A DNA stretch of 64,000 nucleotides. Source: an uncultured Pelagibacteraceae bacterium. Its GTDB lineage: Bacteria > Pseudomonadota > Alphaproteobacteria > Pelagibacterales > Pelagibacteraceae. Location: positions 170,397 to 234,396 of the forward strand of contig CABYFB010000001.1 in assembly GCA_902518165.1 (NCBI GenBank). Reading direction: 5' to 3'. Made by a program: the position numbers and the translations under genes. Position 1 is the first letter of the stretch. Every line of letters begins with the position of its first letter. Shown piece after piece: positions 36,482-44,271 of the stretch. The notes below the pieces were generated by a model. That model had not been told where the DNA came from, did not search any database, and saw only the letters and a program-made list of their open reading frames with translations.

Positions 36482-37416
36482 AATTTATTTATTATATTTC
36501 TTTACTGACAATCCTAATTATTAGCAGTGCAAATTCTAAAAATATTAGTGTTGAAGATGTTAATTTCGAAGTTCCTGAAAGCCATATTTACATTGAGTAT
36601 ACAAACGATGAAGTTGAAGATTTTTTTCAGGAGTTTATGAATTCAGCAAATATCAAAATGTATCTTATGGGACCCAAAAAATATGTTGATTTAGAAAGAG
36701 CTATTTTAAATGGTGAAGATGTTATGAATAATCAATATGCAAAATCAATCATGAAAAAAATGGAAAAAAAGAATTTTAAAGATGAGGTTCAAGCTTCTAA
36801 GTGGGTAATGTCGGAAGTAAAAAAAATAATGAAAAAAGAGAAAATTGATTTCATATCTTATGTAATATTTTCAGACCAAAATTTAAAAAAAACTTTCTCA
36901 GACAATGATTTTTCAGGAATTATAGATGAATTAAATCAGATGAATTCCTCTGAATTGGCTGAACAAACAAAAGAGATTAGAAAAATGATTACAAGTTTAT
37001 CCGGTAATAATAAAAGTATTCCAATTAATGACGATATGACAATAAATTTGTCAAAATTTAAAATATCAAAAAATAAAAATAATCAATTATATTTAAGATC
37101 CGCTGGTGATTTTATTTATATATTTGGTCCTATGAGATTAGATATAGATTTAAATCTTTTTTTAACTGAGCATAATGACAAGGCAATTATGTTAATTTCA
37201 GCGTGTTATGTAAATTGCTCAAAATTTAATTCTAAATTTGATAAAATGAAAAAAAACTCTTTCAATAATATTAAAATCAATAAAGTAAATATAAATAATA
37301 GTAATGATATAAATTCTAATATTGTTGAGCAGTTAGAGCAGCTAAATAGTTTATATAAATCAGGTGTCCTAAGCAAAGAAGAATTTGAAAAAGCAAAGAA
37401 AAAAATCCTAAATTGA
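36478..37416 (+). CDS. Secreted protein with C-terminal SHOCT domain, unknown function
   Basis: Signal peptide MKFIYYISLLTILIISSANS, then a 250-residue domain I do not recognise, rich in Lys, Asp and Met, and a C-terminal SHOCT-type helical hairpin (EQLEQLNSLYKSGVLSKEEF, followed by EKAKKKIL). SHOCT domains are short oligomerisation modules. The start at 36478 forms an ATGA overlap with the preceding stop and begins exactly at the signal peptide; a start 4 codons earlier is possible. Two bases before hisA, so it is cotranscribed with histidine genes. Together with the preceding gene it may form an envelope pair. Confidence 0.7.
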   Translation: MKFIYYISLLTILIISSANSKNISVEDVNFEVPESHIYIEYTNDEVEDFFQEFMNSANIKMYLMGPKKYVDLERAILNGEDVMNNQYAKSIMKKMEKKNFKDEVQASKWVMSEVKKIMKKEKIDFISYVIFSDQNLKKTFSDNDFSGIIDELNQMNSSELAEQTKEIRKMITSLSGNNKSIPINDDMTINLSKFKISKNKNNQLYLRSAGDFIYIFGPMRLDIDLNLFLTEHNDKAIMLISACYVNCSKFNSKFDKMKKNSFNNIKINKVNINNSNDINSNIVEQLEQLNSLYKSGVLSKEEFEKAKKKILN

Positions 37417-37417
37417 A

Positions 37418-38137
37418 ATGAAAATTTTTCCAGCAATAGACATTAAAGATAAAAAATGTGTTAGATTAATAAAAGGAGATTTTGAAAATAAAACTGAATA
37501 TGAAATGTCTCCTTTAGAACAAGCTAGAAAATATAAAGAAAATGGTTTTAAAAATTTACATATAGTAGATTTGGACGGTGCATTAACTGGTGAGCCAATT
37601 AATATTGATATTATTCAAGATATTGTTGAAAAATTTGATCTTAATATTGAAATAGGAGGCGGAGTAAGAAATTTTGAGACTATTCAAAAATACATTGATG
37701 TTGGTGTTGAAAAAGTAATTCTAGGAAGCGCTGCTATAAAAGAGAGAAGATTTTTAGAAGAGGCTTGTAAAAAATTCCAAAATCAAATTGCCTTAGGTTT
37801 AGATGCAAAAGATGGTCATCTTGCAATTTCTGGATGGACAGAAGAGTCTGATAAATTAACAAAAGAATATTTAAAAAAGATAAATGACTATGGGGTTAGT
37901 AGGATTATTTACACAGACATTAATAGAGATGGAACTAAGCAAAGTCCAAATTTTGAAGAAACACAAAAAGTGGCAGATATTTCAAATTGTCCAGTAGTTA
38001 TATCTGGTGGTGTTTCATCAATTGATGACATTAAAAAAGCAAAAAAATTAAATAATATTGAAGGTGTAATTGTTGGAAAAGCTATATACGATGAAGATAT
38101 AAAGTTAGACGAACTTGCAAAAGAAATAGATGCTTAA
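37418..38137 (+). CDS. hisA: HisA phosphoribosylformimino-AICAR ribotide isomerase
   Basis: TIM-barrel isomerase. [19 protein letters not shown] at the N-terminus holds the catalytic Asp, with IGGGVRN and the second catalytic Asp in [10 protein letters not shown]. The length is 239. It overlaps hisF by 8 bases. Confidence 0.98.
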   Translation: MKIFPAIDIKDKKCVRLIKGDFENKTEYEMSPLEQARKYKENGFKNLHIVDLDGALTGEPINIDIIQDIVEKFDLNIEIGGGVRNFETIQKYIDVGVEKVILGSAAIKERRFLEEACKKFQNQIALGLDAKDGHLAISGWTEESDKLTKEYLKKINDYGVSRIIYTDINRDGTKQSPNFEETQKVADISNCPVVISGGVSSIDDIKKAKKLNNIEGVIVGKAIYDEDIKLDELAKEIDA

Positions 38138-38882
38138 AAATAGAATTATTCCTTGTTTAGACGTTAAAAATGGTCGTGTTGTAAAAGGTATTAACTTTGT
38201 TGACCTTAAAGATGCAGGGGATCCTGTTGAACAAGCAAAGATTTACAGTGATGGAGGTGCAGATGAAATTTGTTTTTTAGATATTACCGCTTCAAATGAA
38301 AATAGAGATACTATTTATGAAGTGGTAGAGAAAACATCTAAGAAATGTTTTGTACCTTTAACGGTTGGTGGAGGAGTTAGAAGTATAGATGACATTAATA
38401 AATTACTTAATTGTGGAGCTGATAAAGTTTCTATAAATACAGCTGCTGTTCAAAATTCAAAAGTTGTTGAAGATAGTTCTAGAAAATTTGGATCACAGTG
38501 CATTGTTGTTGCAATTGACGCCAAAAGAAGCAAAAATGGATGGGAAATATTCACACATGGTGGTAGAAAATTAACAGGTTTAAATGCACTAGACTTTGCG
38601 GTAAAAATGGAAAAATGTGGCGCAGGGGAGCTTCTAGTTACTTCTATGGATAAAGATGGCACACAGACTGGATACGATATAGATCTTATGAGAGAAATAT
38701 CATCAATAGTTAATATTCCCGTTATTGCATCTGGTGGAGTAGGTAGTTTAGATCATTTAGTAAATGGAATAAAAGCTGGAGCTAGTGCTGTTTTAGCTGC
38801 ATCTATTTTTCATTATGGTAAATATTCAATTAAACAAGCAAAAGAGTATTTAAATTCAAAATCAATTCCAGTGAGAATCTAA
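38130..38882 (+). CDS. hisF: HisF imidazole glycerol phosphate synthase, cyclase subunit
   Basis: TIM-barrel cyclase paired with His[41 protein letters not shown] and [10 protein letters not shown] are conserved; both catalytic Asp residues are present. The length is 250. The stop is immediately followed by the next ATG. Confidence 0.98.
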   Translation: MLKNRIIPCLDVKNGRVVKGINFVDLKDAGDPVEQAKIYSDGGADEICFLDITASNENRDTIYEVVEKTSKKCFVPLTVGGGVRSIDDINKLLNCGADKVSINTAAVQNSKVVEDSSRKFGSQCIVVAIDAKRSKNGWEIFTHGGRKLTGLNALDFAVKMEKCGAGELLVTSMDKDGTQTGYDIDLMREISSIVNIPVIASGGVGSLDHLVNGIKAGASAVLAASIFHYGKYSIKQAKEYLNSKSIPVRI

Positions 38883-39635
38883 ATGAAAGATATAAAGCTC
38901 TATATTGGTATACCTTGCTATAATAACAGTATTTCAGTTCCTACTTTTCATAGTTTACATAAACTTAGTAAATTTTTTTTTAAAGAAAAAATTGATTTTA
39001 ATATTTTCACACTAGGTCAAGAGTCATTAATTCCAAGAGGTAGAAATTTCTTAGCATCTAAAATGTACGATGATGAAGAAAATTATACACATTTACTTTT
39101 TGTAGATGCTGATATCGGTTTTGAAGTCCAAAATTTAATTAGATTAATTAAGCACGATAAAGAAATTACGTGTGGAGTTTATCCGAAGAAGAACATTTAT
39201 TGGAAAAGATTACTGGATAGATTAAAGGATGGAAAAAATATTAATGAAAAATTTCTAAATGAAAATTCAACCAATTTTGCTCTAGATTTCGAAGATCCAA
39301 CTAATATAAAAATTAAAAATGGTTTTACAAAATTAAAACACGGTGCAACTGGATTTATGCTAATTAAAAGAGAAGTTTTCAAAGTTATGAGAGATAAATA
39401 TCCTGAATTGAAATACGAAGCTGATGACGGATATGGAACAATATATGATTTTTTTAAAACGGGTATAATTGAAGATAAGCAAACAAAAAGATATGCGTCA
39501 GAAGATTATTATTTTTGTCACTTATGGAGAAATATTGGTGGTGAAGTTTGGGGTGATCTTGAGTCAGCATTAACACATATGGGTAGTCACGAATATCACG
39601 GTAAAGCCTTGTCACTTTTAAAAAAGAAAGAATAA
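38883..39635 (+). CDS. GT-A-like glycosyltransferase
   Basis: Begins KLYIGIPCYNNS, a GT-A nucleotide-sugar strand, and carries LLFVDADIGF (a DxD-type metal motif) near residue 78, followed by CGVYPKK and a GATGFMLIKREVF block; YASEDYYFCHLWR is a likely acceptor motif. It resembles small single-domain glycosyltransferases also found in marine phages. The substrate is unknown. It starts one base after hisF and precedes hisE by 2 bases, so it is embedded in the histidine operon. Confidence 0.72.
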   Translation: MKDIKLYIGIPCYNNSISVPTFHSLHKLSKFFFKEKIDFNIFTLGQESLIPRGRNFLASKMYDDEENYTHLLFVDADIGFEVQNLIRLIKHDKEITCGVYPKKNIYWKRLLDRLKDGKNINEKFLNENSTNFALDFEDPTNIKIKNGFTKLKHGATGFMLIKREVFKVMRDKYPELKYEADDGYGTIYDFFKTGIIEDKQTKRYASEDYYFCHLWRNIGGEVWGDLESALTHMGSHEYHGKALSLLKKKE

Positions 39636-39637
39636 AC

Positions 39638-39910
39638 ATGCTTAATATTTTAGAGGATTTAATTAAACTTGCACGAGAGAGGAAAAGCAATCCGGTTGAA
39701 GGCTCATATACCAATAAGCTTTTAGAAGATAAATCTTTGGCGAAAGAAAAGGTTTTAGAAGAGATAAATGAACTAATAGATGCTGTAGAGCAAGACTCTA
39801 ATAAAATCCATGAAGCAGCAGATGTTCTATATCACTTAATCATGTATCTTGAAAAAAGCGGAATAAAAATTGAAGAAGTAATGGATGAACTCAGTTCAAG
39901 AAAAAAGTAG
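39638..39910 (+). CDS. hisE: Phosphoribosyl-ATP pyrophosphatase
   Basis: Second step of histidine synthesis. A 90-residue all-alpha protein with SYTNKLLEDKSLAKEKVLEE (conserved Lys/Glu), and HEAADVLYHLIMYLE carrying the EAAD metal motif. It is the last histidine gene in this operon; hisG, hisD, hisC and hisI are not in the window. Confidence 0.97.
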   Translation: MLNILEDLIKLARERKSNPVEGSYTNKLLEDKSLAKEKVLEEINELIDAVEQDSNKIHEAADVLYHLIMYLEKSGIKIEEVMDELSSRKK

Positions 39911-39916
39911 AAAAAA

Positions 39917-40333
39917 ATGGATAGAAAACCATTCATAGAAAGATTAAAAAAAGAAGTACCAGAACTTAAAAAAGAAGGTTGGGGTCAAATCGAGATTGAC
40001 ACATTATTAAAACATTTTTCATTTTATCTAGGTCTAATTAATGGTGAAATTAAACCTACCTCAGAAAAACAGATTAGTTTTATAAAAAAGGTCAAAGATT
40101 ATAAAACAGCGATACCTAAAAATATTCACGAAAAAGTTTATTTTAAATATATGAAATTCTTTTTTGATAAAAACTCAAAGAAAAAAGAAATAATAGAAGA
40201 CAAAATTTGGAAGAACATCGAGACCAATGCCCCAGGCACAATGCAATATTCACAAGAAATGATTGATAGACTAAATACTGAATACGAACCAATTTCAAAA
40301 AATGATTGGTATGACGATTGGAAGTACAACTAG
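39917..40333 (+). CDS. Conserved hypothetical protein, possibly DUF413/MaoP-like
   Basis: 138 residues, soluble, Lys-rich, 6 bases after hisE. The central pattern LINGEIKPTSEKQISFIKKV ... VYFKYMKF resembles the L-x2-G-x3-P-x-T-E-x-E-x-x-F ... KYM spacing of E. coli MaoP (DUF413), but this is one weak motif and needs a profile search. The C-terminal NAPGTMQYSQEMIDRLN and NDWYDDWKYN are probably the most conserved parts. Function not assigned. Confidence 0.6.
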   Translation: MDRKPFIERLKKEVPELKKEGWGQIEIDTLLKHFSFYLGLINGEIKPTSEKQISFIKKVKDYKTAIPKNIHEKVYFKYMKFFFDKNSKKKEIIEDKIWKNIETNAPGTMQYSQEMIDRLNTEYEPISKNDWYDDWKYN

Positions 40334-40381
40334 AATAAATATACAATCTCAAAGATATTAGAGAAATTTTTTTTACACTAC

Positions 40382-42670
40382 TTAATTAACTTTTTCACTA
40401 TGAAGTAAAGTCATAAACTTGTTTACCTCATTTTGGTAAAACTTATTAGCAACACCCATAGTTTCTTTTATGTCTGATTTGTTTATACTTGTCAGTCTTT
40501 CATAAATGTCTGGTTTTTGTGCACAATTCATTGCAACAATTTTTTCTGCAAATGCATTTGCTAAAATTTCTTTAAAAAACATTTTCCACTGAGGAGTTTT
40601 AAAACCAGGAAAAGCACCATTGATTTTTTCTTTTGATCCCAGATAATGTCTAACTATGGGATGGTTAGTTGTGATTTCTAAAATATTTTCCTCTTTTGGT
40701 TTCCATGCAGCTCTAATGTCTTGACCCAAAAAATGTTTCACATATTTTGGTTTATACTCAGTTCCTTGATCTTGTTTATCTTTCATAACATTAACTATTG
40801 TAGATGCTGAAGAAGGCTCATAATCTACACTTATTGTACTATTGTCCTGTAGTTTTAAACCTTTAACTTTTATTTGACCTTTCAAATAATTAGTACCCTC
40901 AACATAATTTAACGTCACCTTAGTGTCAGAACTGACCGCTCTAGGATTTTTGTTACTAACAATAAGTTGTACTTTCTTCTCATCAATAAAATCAGGATAC
41001 TTTGCAAAAATTAATAAAGACTTACCAGAATTTTCTTTGACGTAGTAATTATCTTTTTCAAATTCAAGAGATTTTTTAAATTCTCTATTTTTCTCAATGA
41101 AAACAGATACTTTAATCTGTGTCCTTAAAGATTTTTTATAATTAACGTTAATGTCAAAATAGTTACATTCTCTTAAACCCTCGATCTCAAATTCAGCAAA
41201 GCTTTGGTCTTCTCTTATAGGATTTTTTTTCAAAGTAGATTTGTTGTTTTTTAATTTTATATTTTGATTATATTTTTCAGGAAAACTTAGTTCTACTGTC
41301 GAGTTTAAATCAACTTCACTTGTGTTTGTATAAACTCTAAAGCTTCTTGATTCACCTTCTTTAATTTTTAAACCTCCAGGAATTACCAGCCATTTTCCAT
41401 AGGGCAAACCCTTTCCATTTAAATTTTGATAGTTTTTCAATTGATCATGAAGGATATCAAAAAGTTTTTTTTGAAATTTCAAATCATCTTTATCAGTTAT
41501 TTCGTCTCCTTCTTCTTTTCTATGTTCTTTTACTATTTCATTTAAGATCTTAATGGGTTCTACGAATAAATGATTTTTGATAAATGGATGATCTTTGGTC
41601 AAACCTTTTCTTCTCTCTTGATCATGAATTGGTTTAGGATTATCGGAAGTAAATTTTTCTTTCTTTGCACGTTTTGTTTCATATTCCCTTGCCAACTGAT
41701 CAATATAATCACACTGCAACTCTCCATAATAAGATCTTAAAACAGTCTCATTGTTTAAGTTTTCATCTAAAAAATTATTTTCGTAAACCGCCTTAATACC
41801 ACTTACAAGAATTCCATAGTGAGCATATTCTGGCATCGATTCTTCCATGGGCTCTTTTGTTTTATAAAGTTTAAAATTAGCATAAACAACCTTTCCTTTA
41901 ATAGGTTCTAACGGAATTTTTTCATTTTTTATTAATTCTGCCTTAGGAAAAGAATATTGAATATTAAATGAATTTTTTTTGTTATCTTGTAAATTTAAAT
42001 CTACAGTATTACAAAATTCTTTATTTTTTACGTCACAAAGTATCTTTCTTAATTGATAGTGATTTCTCAAATTATTAACCAAACTTTTTACTTGTGGTAT
42101 TCTAACACCATCAGGTGGTATCTTTAAAATAATAGTAGTTCCATTTCTAAGTTTGCCAATTTTTTTTAATTCAAATTCAGGAATCTTATCAGCATAAGAG
42201 TTTTTTAAACGATTTATCGGAACATCTTTATCCAAGATTCTATATTCAAAAGTTAAATAGCTAATTTGAGCAGTAGAAAATTTTTTGTCTTTTACTGAAA
42301 TTATATGCACATTGGCAATTGTATGAATATCTAGCAACCCTCTCCCAAAAAAACCTCTATCTGCTCCATCACTTTTAATTTTATCACCATGTTCTCTTAA
42401 AATACTATCAAGTTTAACTGAATCCATTCCTCTTCCTCTATCAAGTATTTTTAAAGTACTATCTCTCTTCTCACCTCTATCAAAAGTTATCAAACACTTT
42501 CCATTATATTTTTTATTTGGGTTATTCATTCTTTGATATTCGTCATCTACATTAGTTACTAATTCGACTAATCCTTGTGTTATTGTAGTTATAGAGCCAG
42601 CTGCGGATTGTTGTGAAACTCTTCTTGATCCTTTAACCTCTTTCCAATCTGGCACACGACTTGATTTCAT
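40382..42670 (-). CDS. Large GHKL (Hsp90/MutL/MORC-like) ATPase of a three-gene operon
   Basis: 762 residues. The N-terminal ATPase has all Bergerat-fold boxes: N box ELVTNVDDEY (E36, N40, D43), G1 DRGRGMD (77-83), G2 GFFGRG (106-111) and the GTTIILKI strand (177-183). Residues ~190-400 form an S5-like and linker region; ~420-640 look beta-rich with repeated strands, suggesting Ig-like domains; the last ~120 residues are helical (KMFFKEILANAFAEKIVAMN). There is no nuclease motif that I can see. Such ATPases occur in MutL, Hsp90, MORC and restriction-like defence systems. Starts in an ATGA overlap with the upstream gene. Low similarity to housekeeping MutL or HtpG in layout. Confidence 0.8.
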   Translation of the reverse strand: MKSSRVPDWKEVKGSRRVSQQSAAGSITTITQGLVELVTNVDDEYQRMNNPNKKYNGKCLITFDRGEKRDSTLKILDRGRGMDSVKLDSILREHGDKIKSDGADRGFFGRGLLDIHTIANVHIISVKDKKFSTAQISYLTFEYRILDKDVPINRLKNSYADKIPEFELKKIGKLRNGTTIILKIPPDGVRIPQVKSLVNNLRNHYQLRKILCDVKNKEFCNTVDLNLQDNKKNSFNIQYSFPKAELIKNEKIPLEPIKGKVVYANFKLYKTKEPMEESMPEYAHYGILVSGIKAVYENNFLDENLNNETVLRSYYGELQCDYIDQLAREYETKRAKKEKFTSDNPKPIHDQERRKGLTKDHPFIKNHLFVEPIKILNEIVKEHRKEEGDEITDKDDLKFQKKLFDILHDQLKNYQNLNGKGLPYGKWLVIPGGLKIKEGESRSFRVYTNTSEVDLNSTVELSFPEKYNQNIKLKNNKSTLKKNPIREDQSFAEFEIEGLRECNYFDINVNYKKSLRTQIKVSVFIEKNREFKKSLEFEKDNYYVKENSGKSLLIFAKYPDFIDEKKVQLIVSNKNPRAVSSDTKVTLNYVEGTNYLKGQIKVKGLKLQDNSTISVDYEPSSASTIVNVMKDKQDQGTEYKPKYVKHFLGQDIRAAWKPKEENILEITTNHPIVRHYLGSKEKINGAFPGFKTPQWKMFFKEILANAFAEKIVAMNCAQKPDIYERLTSINKSDIKETMGVANKFYQNEVNKFMTLLHSEKVN

Positions 42671-43281
42671 AACTGTGATATAACTTCTTTCAAATATTTC
42701 TTAAAATTTTTTTGTTTCTTAACTTTTTTTGATAATAATTCTAAAGCAATTTTATCATTTGAAATCTTTGCCCATCTGTTTATTTTTAATATAGTTTCTT
42801 TAATTAATGGCAAATTATTAACTGAAATATTTAATACGTCCGCAAGATGGTAAAATGTAAAATCTTTGTTGTCTAATTTGAAATGATCGTGTTTTCTAAA
42901 CTCCGAAAGTGTCTTTTTTTGAAATTGAGATAATGTTTTTTTTGAGGTTTTAATATCTATCAATTCAGATAGTGACTCAGCTTTTTCTAATCCTTTATCA
43001 GTAAGTCTCCAACCATCTTTTGATAAAAACTGCTGGTCATATGTGCCTTCTAATAAACCATCTCTTCTTGCTTTAAACAGACCCTGAGATAAAGGCAGTG
43101 TATTTGGGTAATTTTTATATATCTGTTTTCTCCAACCAAACTTTTCTTTATTCCACAGAAATGCTTTATTCATAATATCTTCACTGTGAATAGAATTTTT
43201 TGATCCACCCAGAGCGTAACAAGCCATTAAGAGTATTATGTGCTTTTCTTTATGAGAAATTGATTCTCTTGGCTTAGTCAA
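42667..43281 (-). CDS. Winged-helix-like protein, partner of the GHKL ATPase
   Basis: 204 residues. The region HIILLMACYALGG ... DGLLEGTYDQQFLSKDGWRLTDKGLEKAESL (parts quoted) looks like a winged helix with the wing at FLSKDGWRLTDKG, and a second helical domain follows (~120-204). It may bind DNA and autoregulate the operon. The TTG start at 43281 is chosen because AAGGAG (43289-43294) sits 7 bases upstream and the start overlaps the previous stop by 8 bases (TTGACTAA); an ATG at 43338 would overlap the previous gene by 65 bases. Confidence 0.7.
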   Translation of the reverse strand: MTKPRESISHKEKHIILLMACYALGGSKNSIHSEDIMNKAFLWNKEKFGWRKQIYKNYPNTLPLSQGLFKARRDGLLEGTYDQQFLSKDGWRLTDKGLEKAESLSELIDIKTSKKTLSQFQKKTLSEFRKHDHFKLDNKDFTFYHLADVLNISVNNLPLIKETILKINRWAKISNDKIALELLSKKVKKQKNFKKYLKEVISQL

Positions 43282-43504
43282 TTTGGAACTCCTTAGATTC
43301 TCTACCGCCAGAAGGACTATTAAACTTACTTTTAACAAGATTTAATTCTTGCTGCAGTGCATCTGTAATTTGTTTTGATTGTTTTCTAGTGTATTCATAA
43401 TGACTTTTATTCGAGAGATTTCCTATAAGTTTAATCAATTTTATAGCTTTATTTACTCTTGCATTAGCTAACTTTTTAAATTTTAACATATTATTATTGC
43501 TCAT
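43274..43504 (-). CDS. Small helical protein, first gene of the GHKL operon
   Basis: 76 residues, Lys-rich and helical. The core KAIKLIKLIGNLSNKSHYEY, followed by TRKQSKQITDALQQEL, suggests a two- or three-helix protein, with a disordered C-terminus (SPSGGRESKEFQID). I recognise no domain. It is transcribed first from the operator-overlaid promoter and is translationally coupled to the winged-helix gene, so it may be a regulator or a small effector or antidote for the ATPase. Confidence 0.6.
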   Translation of the reverse strand: MSNNNMLKFKKLANARVNKAIKLIKLIGNLSNKSHYEYTRKQSKQITDALQQELNLVKSKFNSPSGGRESKEFQID

Positions 43505-43525
43505 GTATTATTACTTATCACATTT

Positions 43526-43585
43526 TTGTAATATTACAATAATAAAAATTATAATATTACAACCATAAATATACAAATATTACGT
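43526..43585. repeat. Three operator-like repeats at exact 23-bp spacing
   Basis: AATATTAC recurs at 43530-43537, 43553-43560 and 43576-43583, two steps of exactly 23 bases. Copy 1 is the 14-bp perfect palindrome TTGTAATATTACAA (43526-43539); copy 2 is TTATAATATTACAA (13 of 14); copy 3 keeps only the core. They cover the predicted start site, the -10 and the -35 of the GHKL promoter. Confidence 0.65.
43548..43576 (-). promoter_or_regulatory. Sigma-70-like promoter of the GHKL operon
   Basis: Minus strand: -35 TTGTAT (43571-43576), 17-base spacer, perfect -10 TATAAT (43548-43553), predicted start near 43541, leader about 37 bases to the ATG at 43504. It is overlaid by three operator-like repeats. 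Confidence 0.65.
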
Positions 43586-43648
43586 CATATCTCAAAAAAA
43601 ACACGATTTTAACCGAATTTAAGCTAATTCTACCTAGATATTTACACG

Positions 43649-44023
43649 ATGAAATTATGGAGATTAACTTTTCTATTTTTAATATATCCGTCAACCATTT
43701 ATGCGGACCAAGGACTGAAAATTTCATGTATAAATATGATTTCATTATTAGATACAAAACCAAAAGTACTTAAATTTGAATTCGACATAATAAGCTTCAA
43801 ATATCTTGATGAAGAGAAAAATATTTTTGTTGAGGTTCCTAACAAAAACTTAAAAATCGGGAATGATTTTTTTGCAATAAAATTTCCAGATTTTGAACTA
43901 GGATTTCAGGTTTATGAGTTTGAGGGGAAAAAACCAATTATGACTATGTCAAAATATGATTATAAAAATAAGAAATTTTCAGACCACTATTTGTGTGATT
44001 CTCAGTTTGCTCATTTAGATTAA
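43649..44023 (+). CDS. Small secreted protein, unknown function
   Basis: 124 residues with a signal peptide (MKLWRLTFLFLIYPSTIYA then DQGLK). The mature part is beta-rich (KVLKFEFDIISFKYL, FAIKFPDFELGFQVYEFEG) with two Cys (one near the N-terminus of the mature part, one in HYLCDSQF), suggesting a periplasmic beta-sandwich with a disulfide. Not recognised. It is divergent from the GHKL operon across 144 bases and could share the operators. Confidence 0.65.
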   Translation: MKLWRLTFLFLIYPSTIYADQGLKISCINMISLLDTKPKVLKFEFDIISFKYLDEEKNIFVEVPNKNLKIGNDFFAIKFPDFELGFQVYEFEGKKPIMTMSKYDYKNKKFSDHYLCDSQFAHLD

Positions 44024-44102
44024 AAATTATATATTAAAATTGTCCTGATTTAGAAAACAACTCTACTTGCTGGGACGTTAAACACAACGCTAAAGGAGGC
44101 AA

Positions 44103-44270
44103 ATGAAAATAATAATACAATCAATCAAAAACTACTTTAAATCTAAAAAGGATAGAGGATTAGAACCTGTATTTTTTGAAAAAATAGGGGATCGAAAAAC
44201 ATCAAGAGATCAGATGCGTAAAAATTTAATTAAAGTATTAGAGAAAAATGGTTGGACAATAAAAAAATAA
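44103..44270 (+). CDS. Small basic protein with strong ribosome binding site
   Basis: 55 residues, too short for usual cut-offs. It starts MKIIIQSIKNYFKSKKDRG and ends EKNGWTIKK; charged, helical, no signal peptide. AAAGGAGG (44092-44099) lies 3 bases before the ATG, the strongest Shine-Dalgarno sequence in the window and rare for this genome type, supporting real and efficient translation. Function unknown. Its stop is one base from the convergent dctM stop. Confidence 0.7.
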   Translation: MKIIIQSIKNYFKSKKDRGLEPVFFEKIGDRKTSRDQMRKNLIKVLEKNGWTIKK

Positions 44271-44271
44271 T

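Noticed and set aside
40347..40372. Weak hairpin TCTC...GAGA plus T tract after the gene at 39917
   Set aside because: The stem is only 4 bp with a long loop, so it is too weak to call a terminator in such AT-rich DNA.
44076..44089. CGTT-loop-AACG hairpin before the 55-aa gene as a riboswitch
   Set aside because: A 4-bp stem is too small, and the leader is too short to match any riboswitch class I know.
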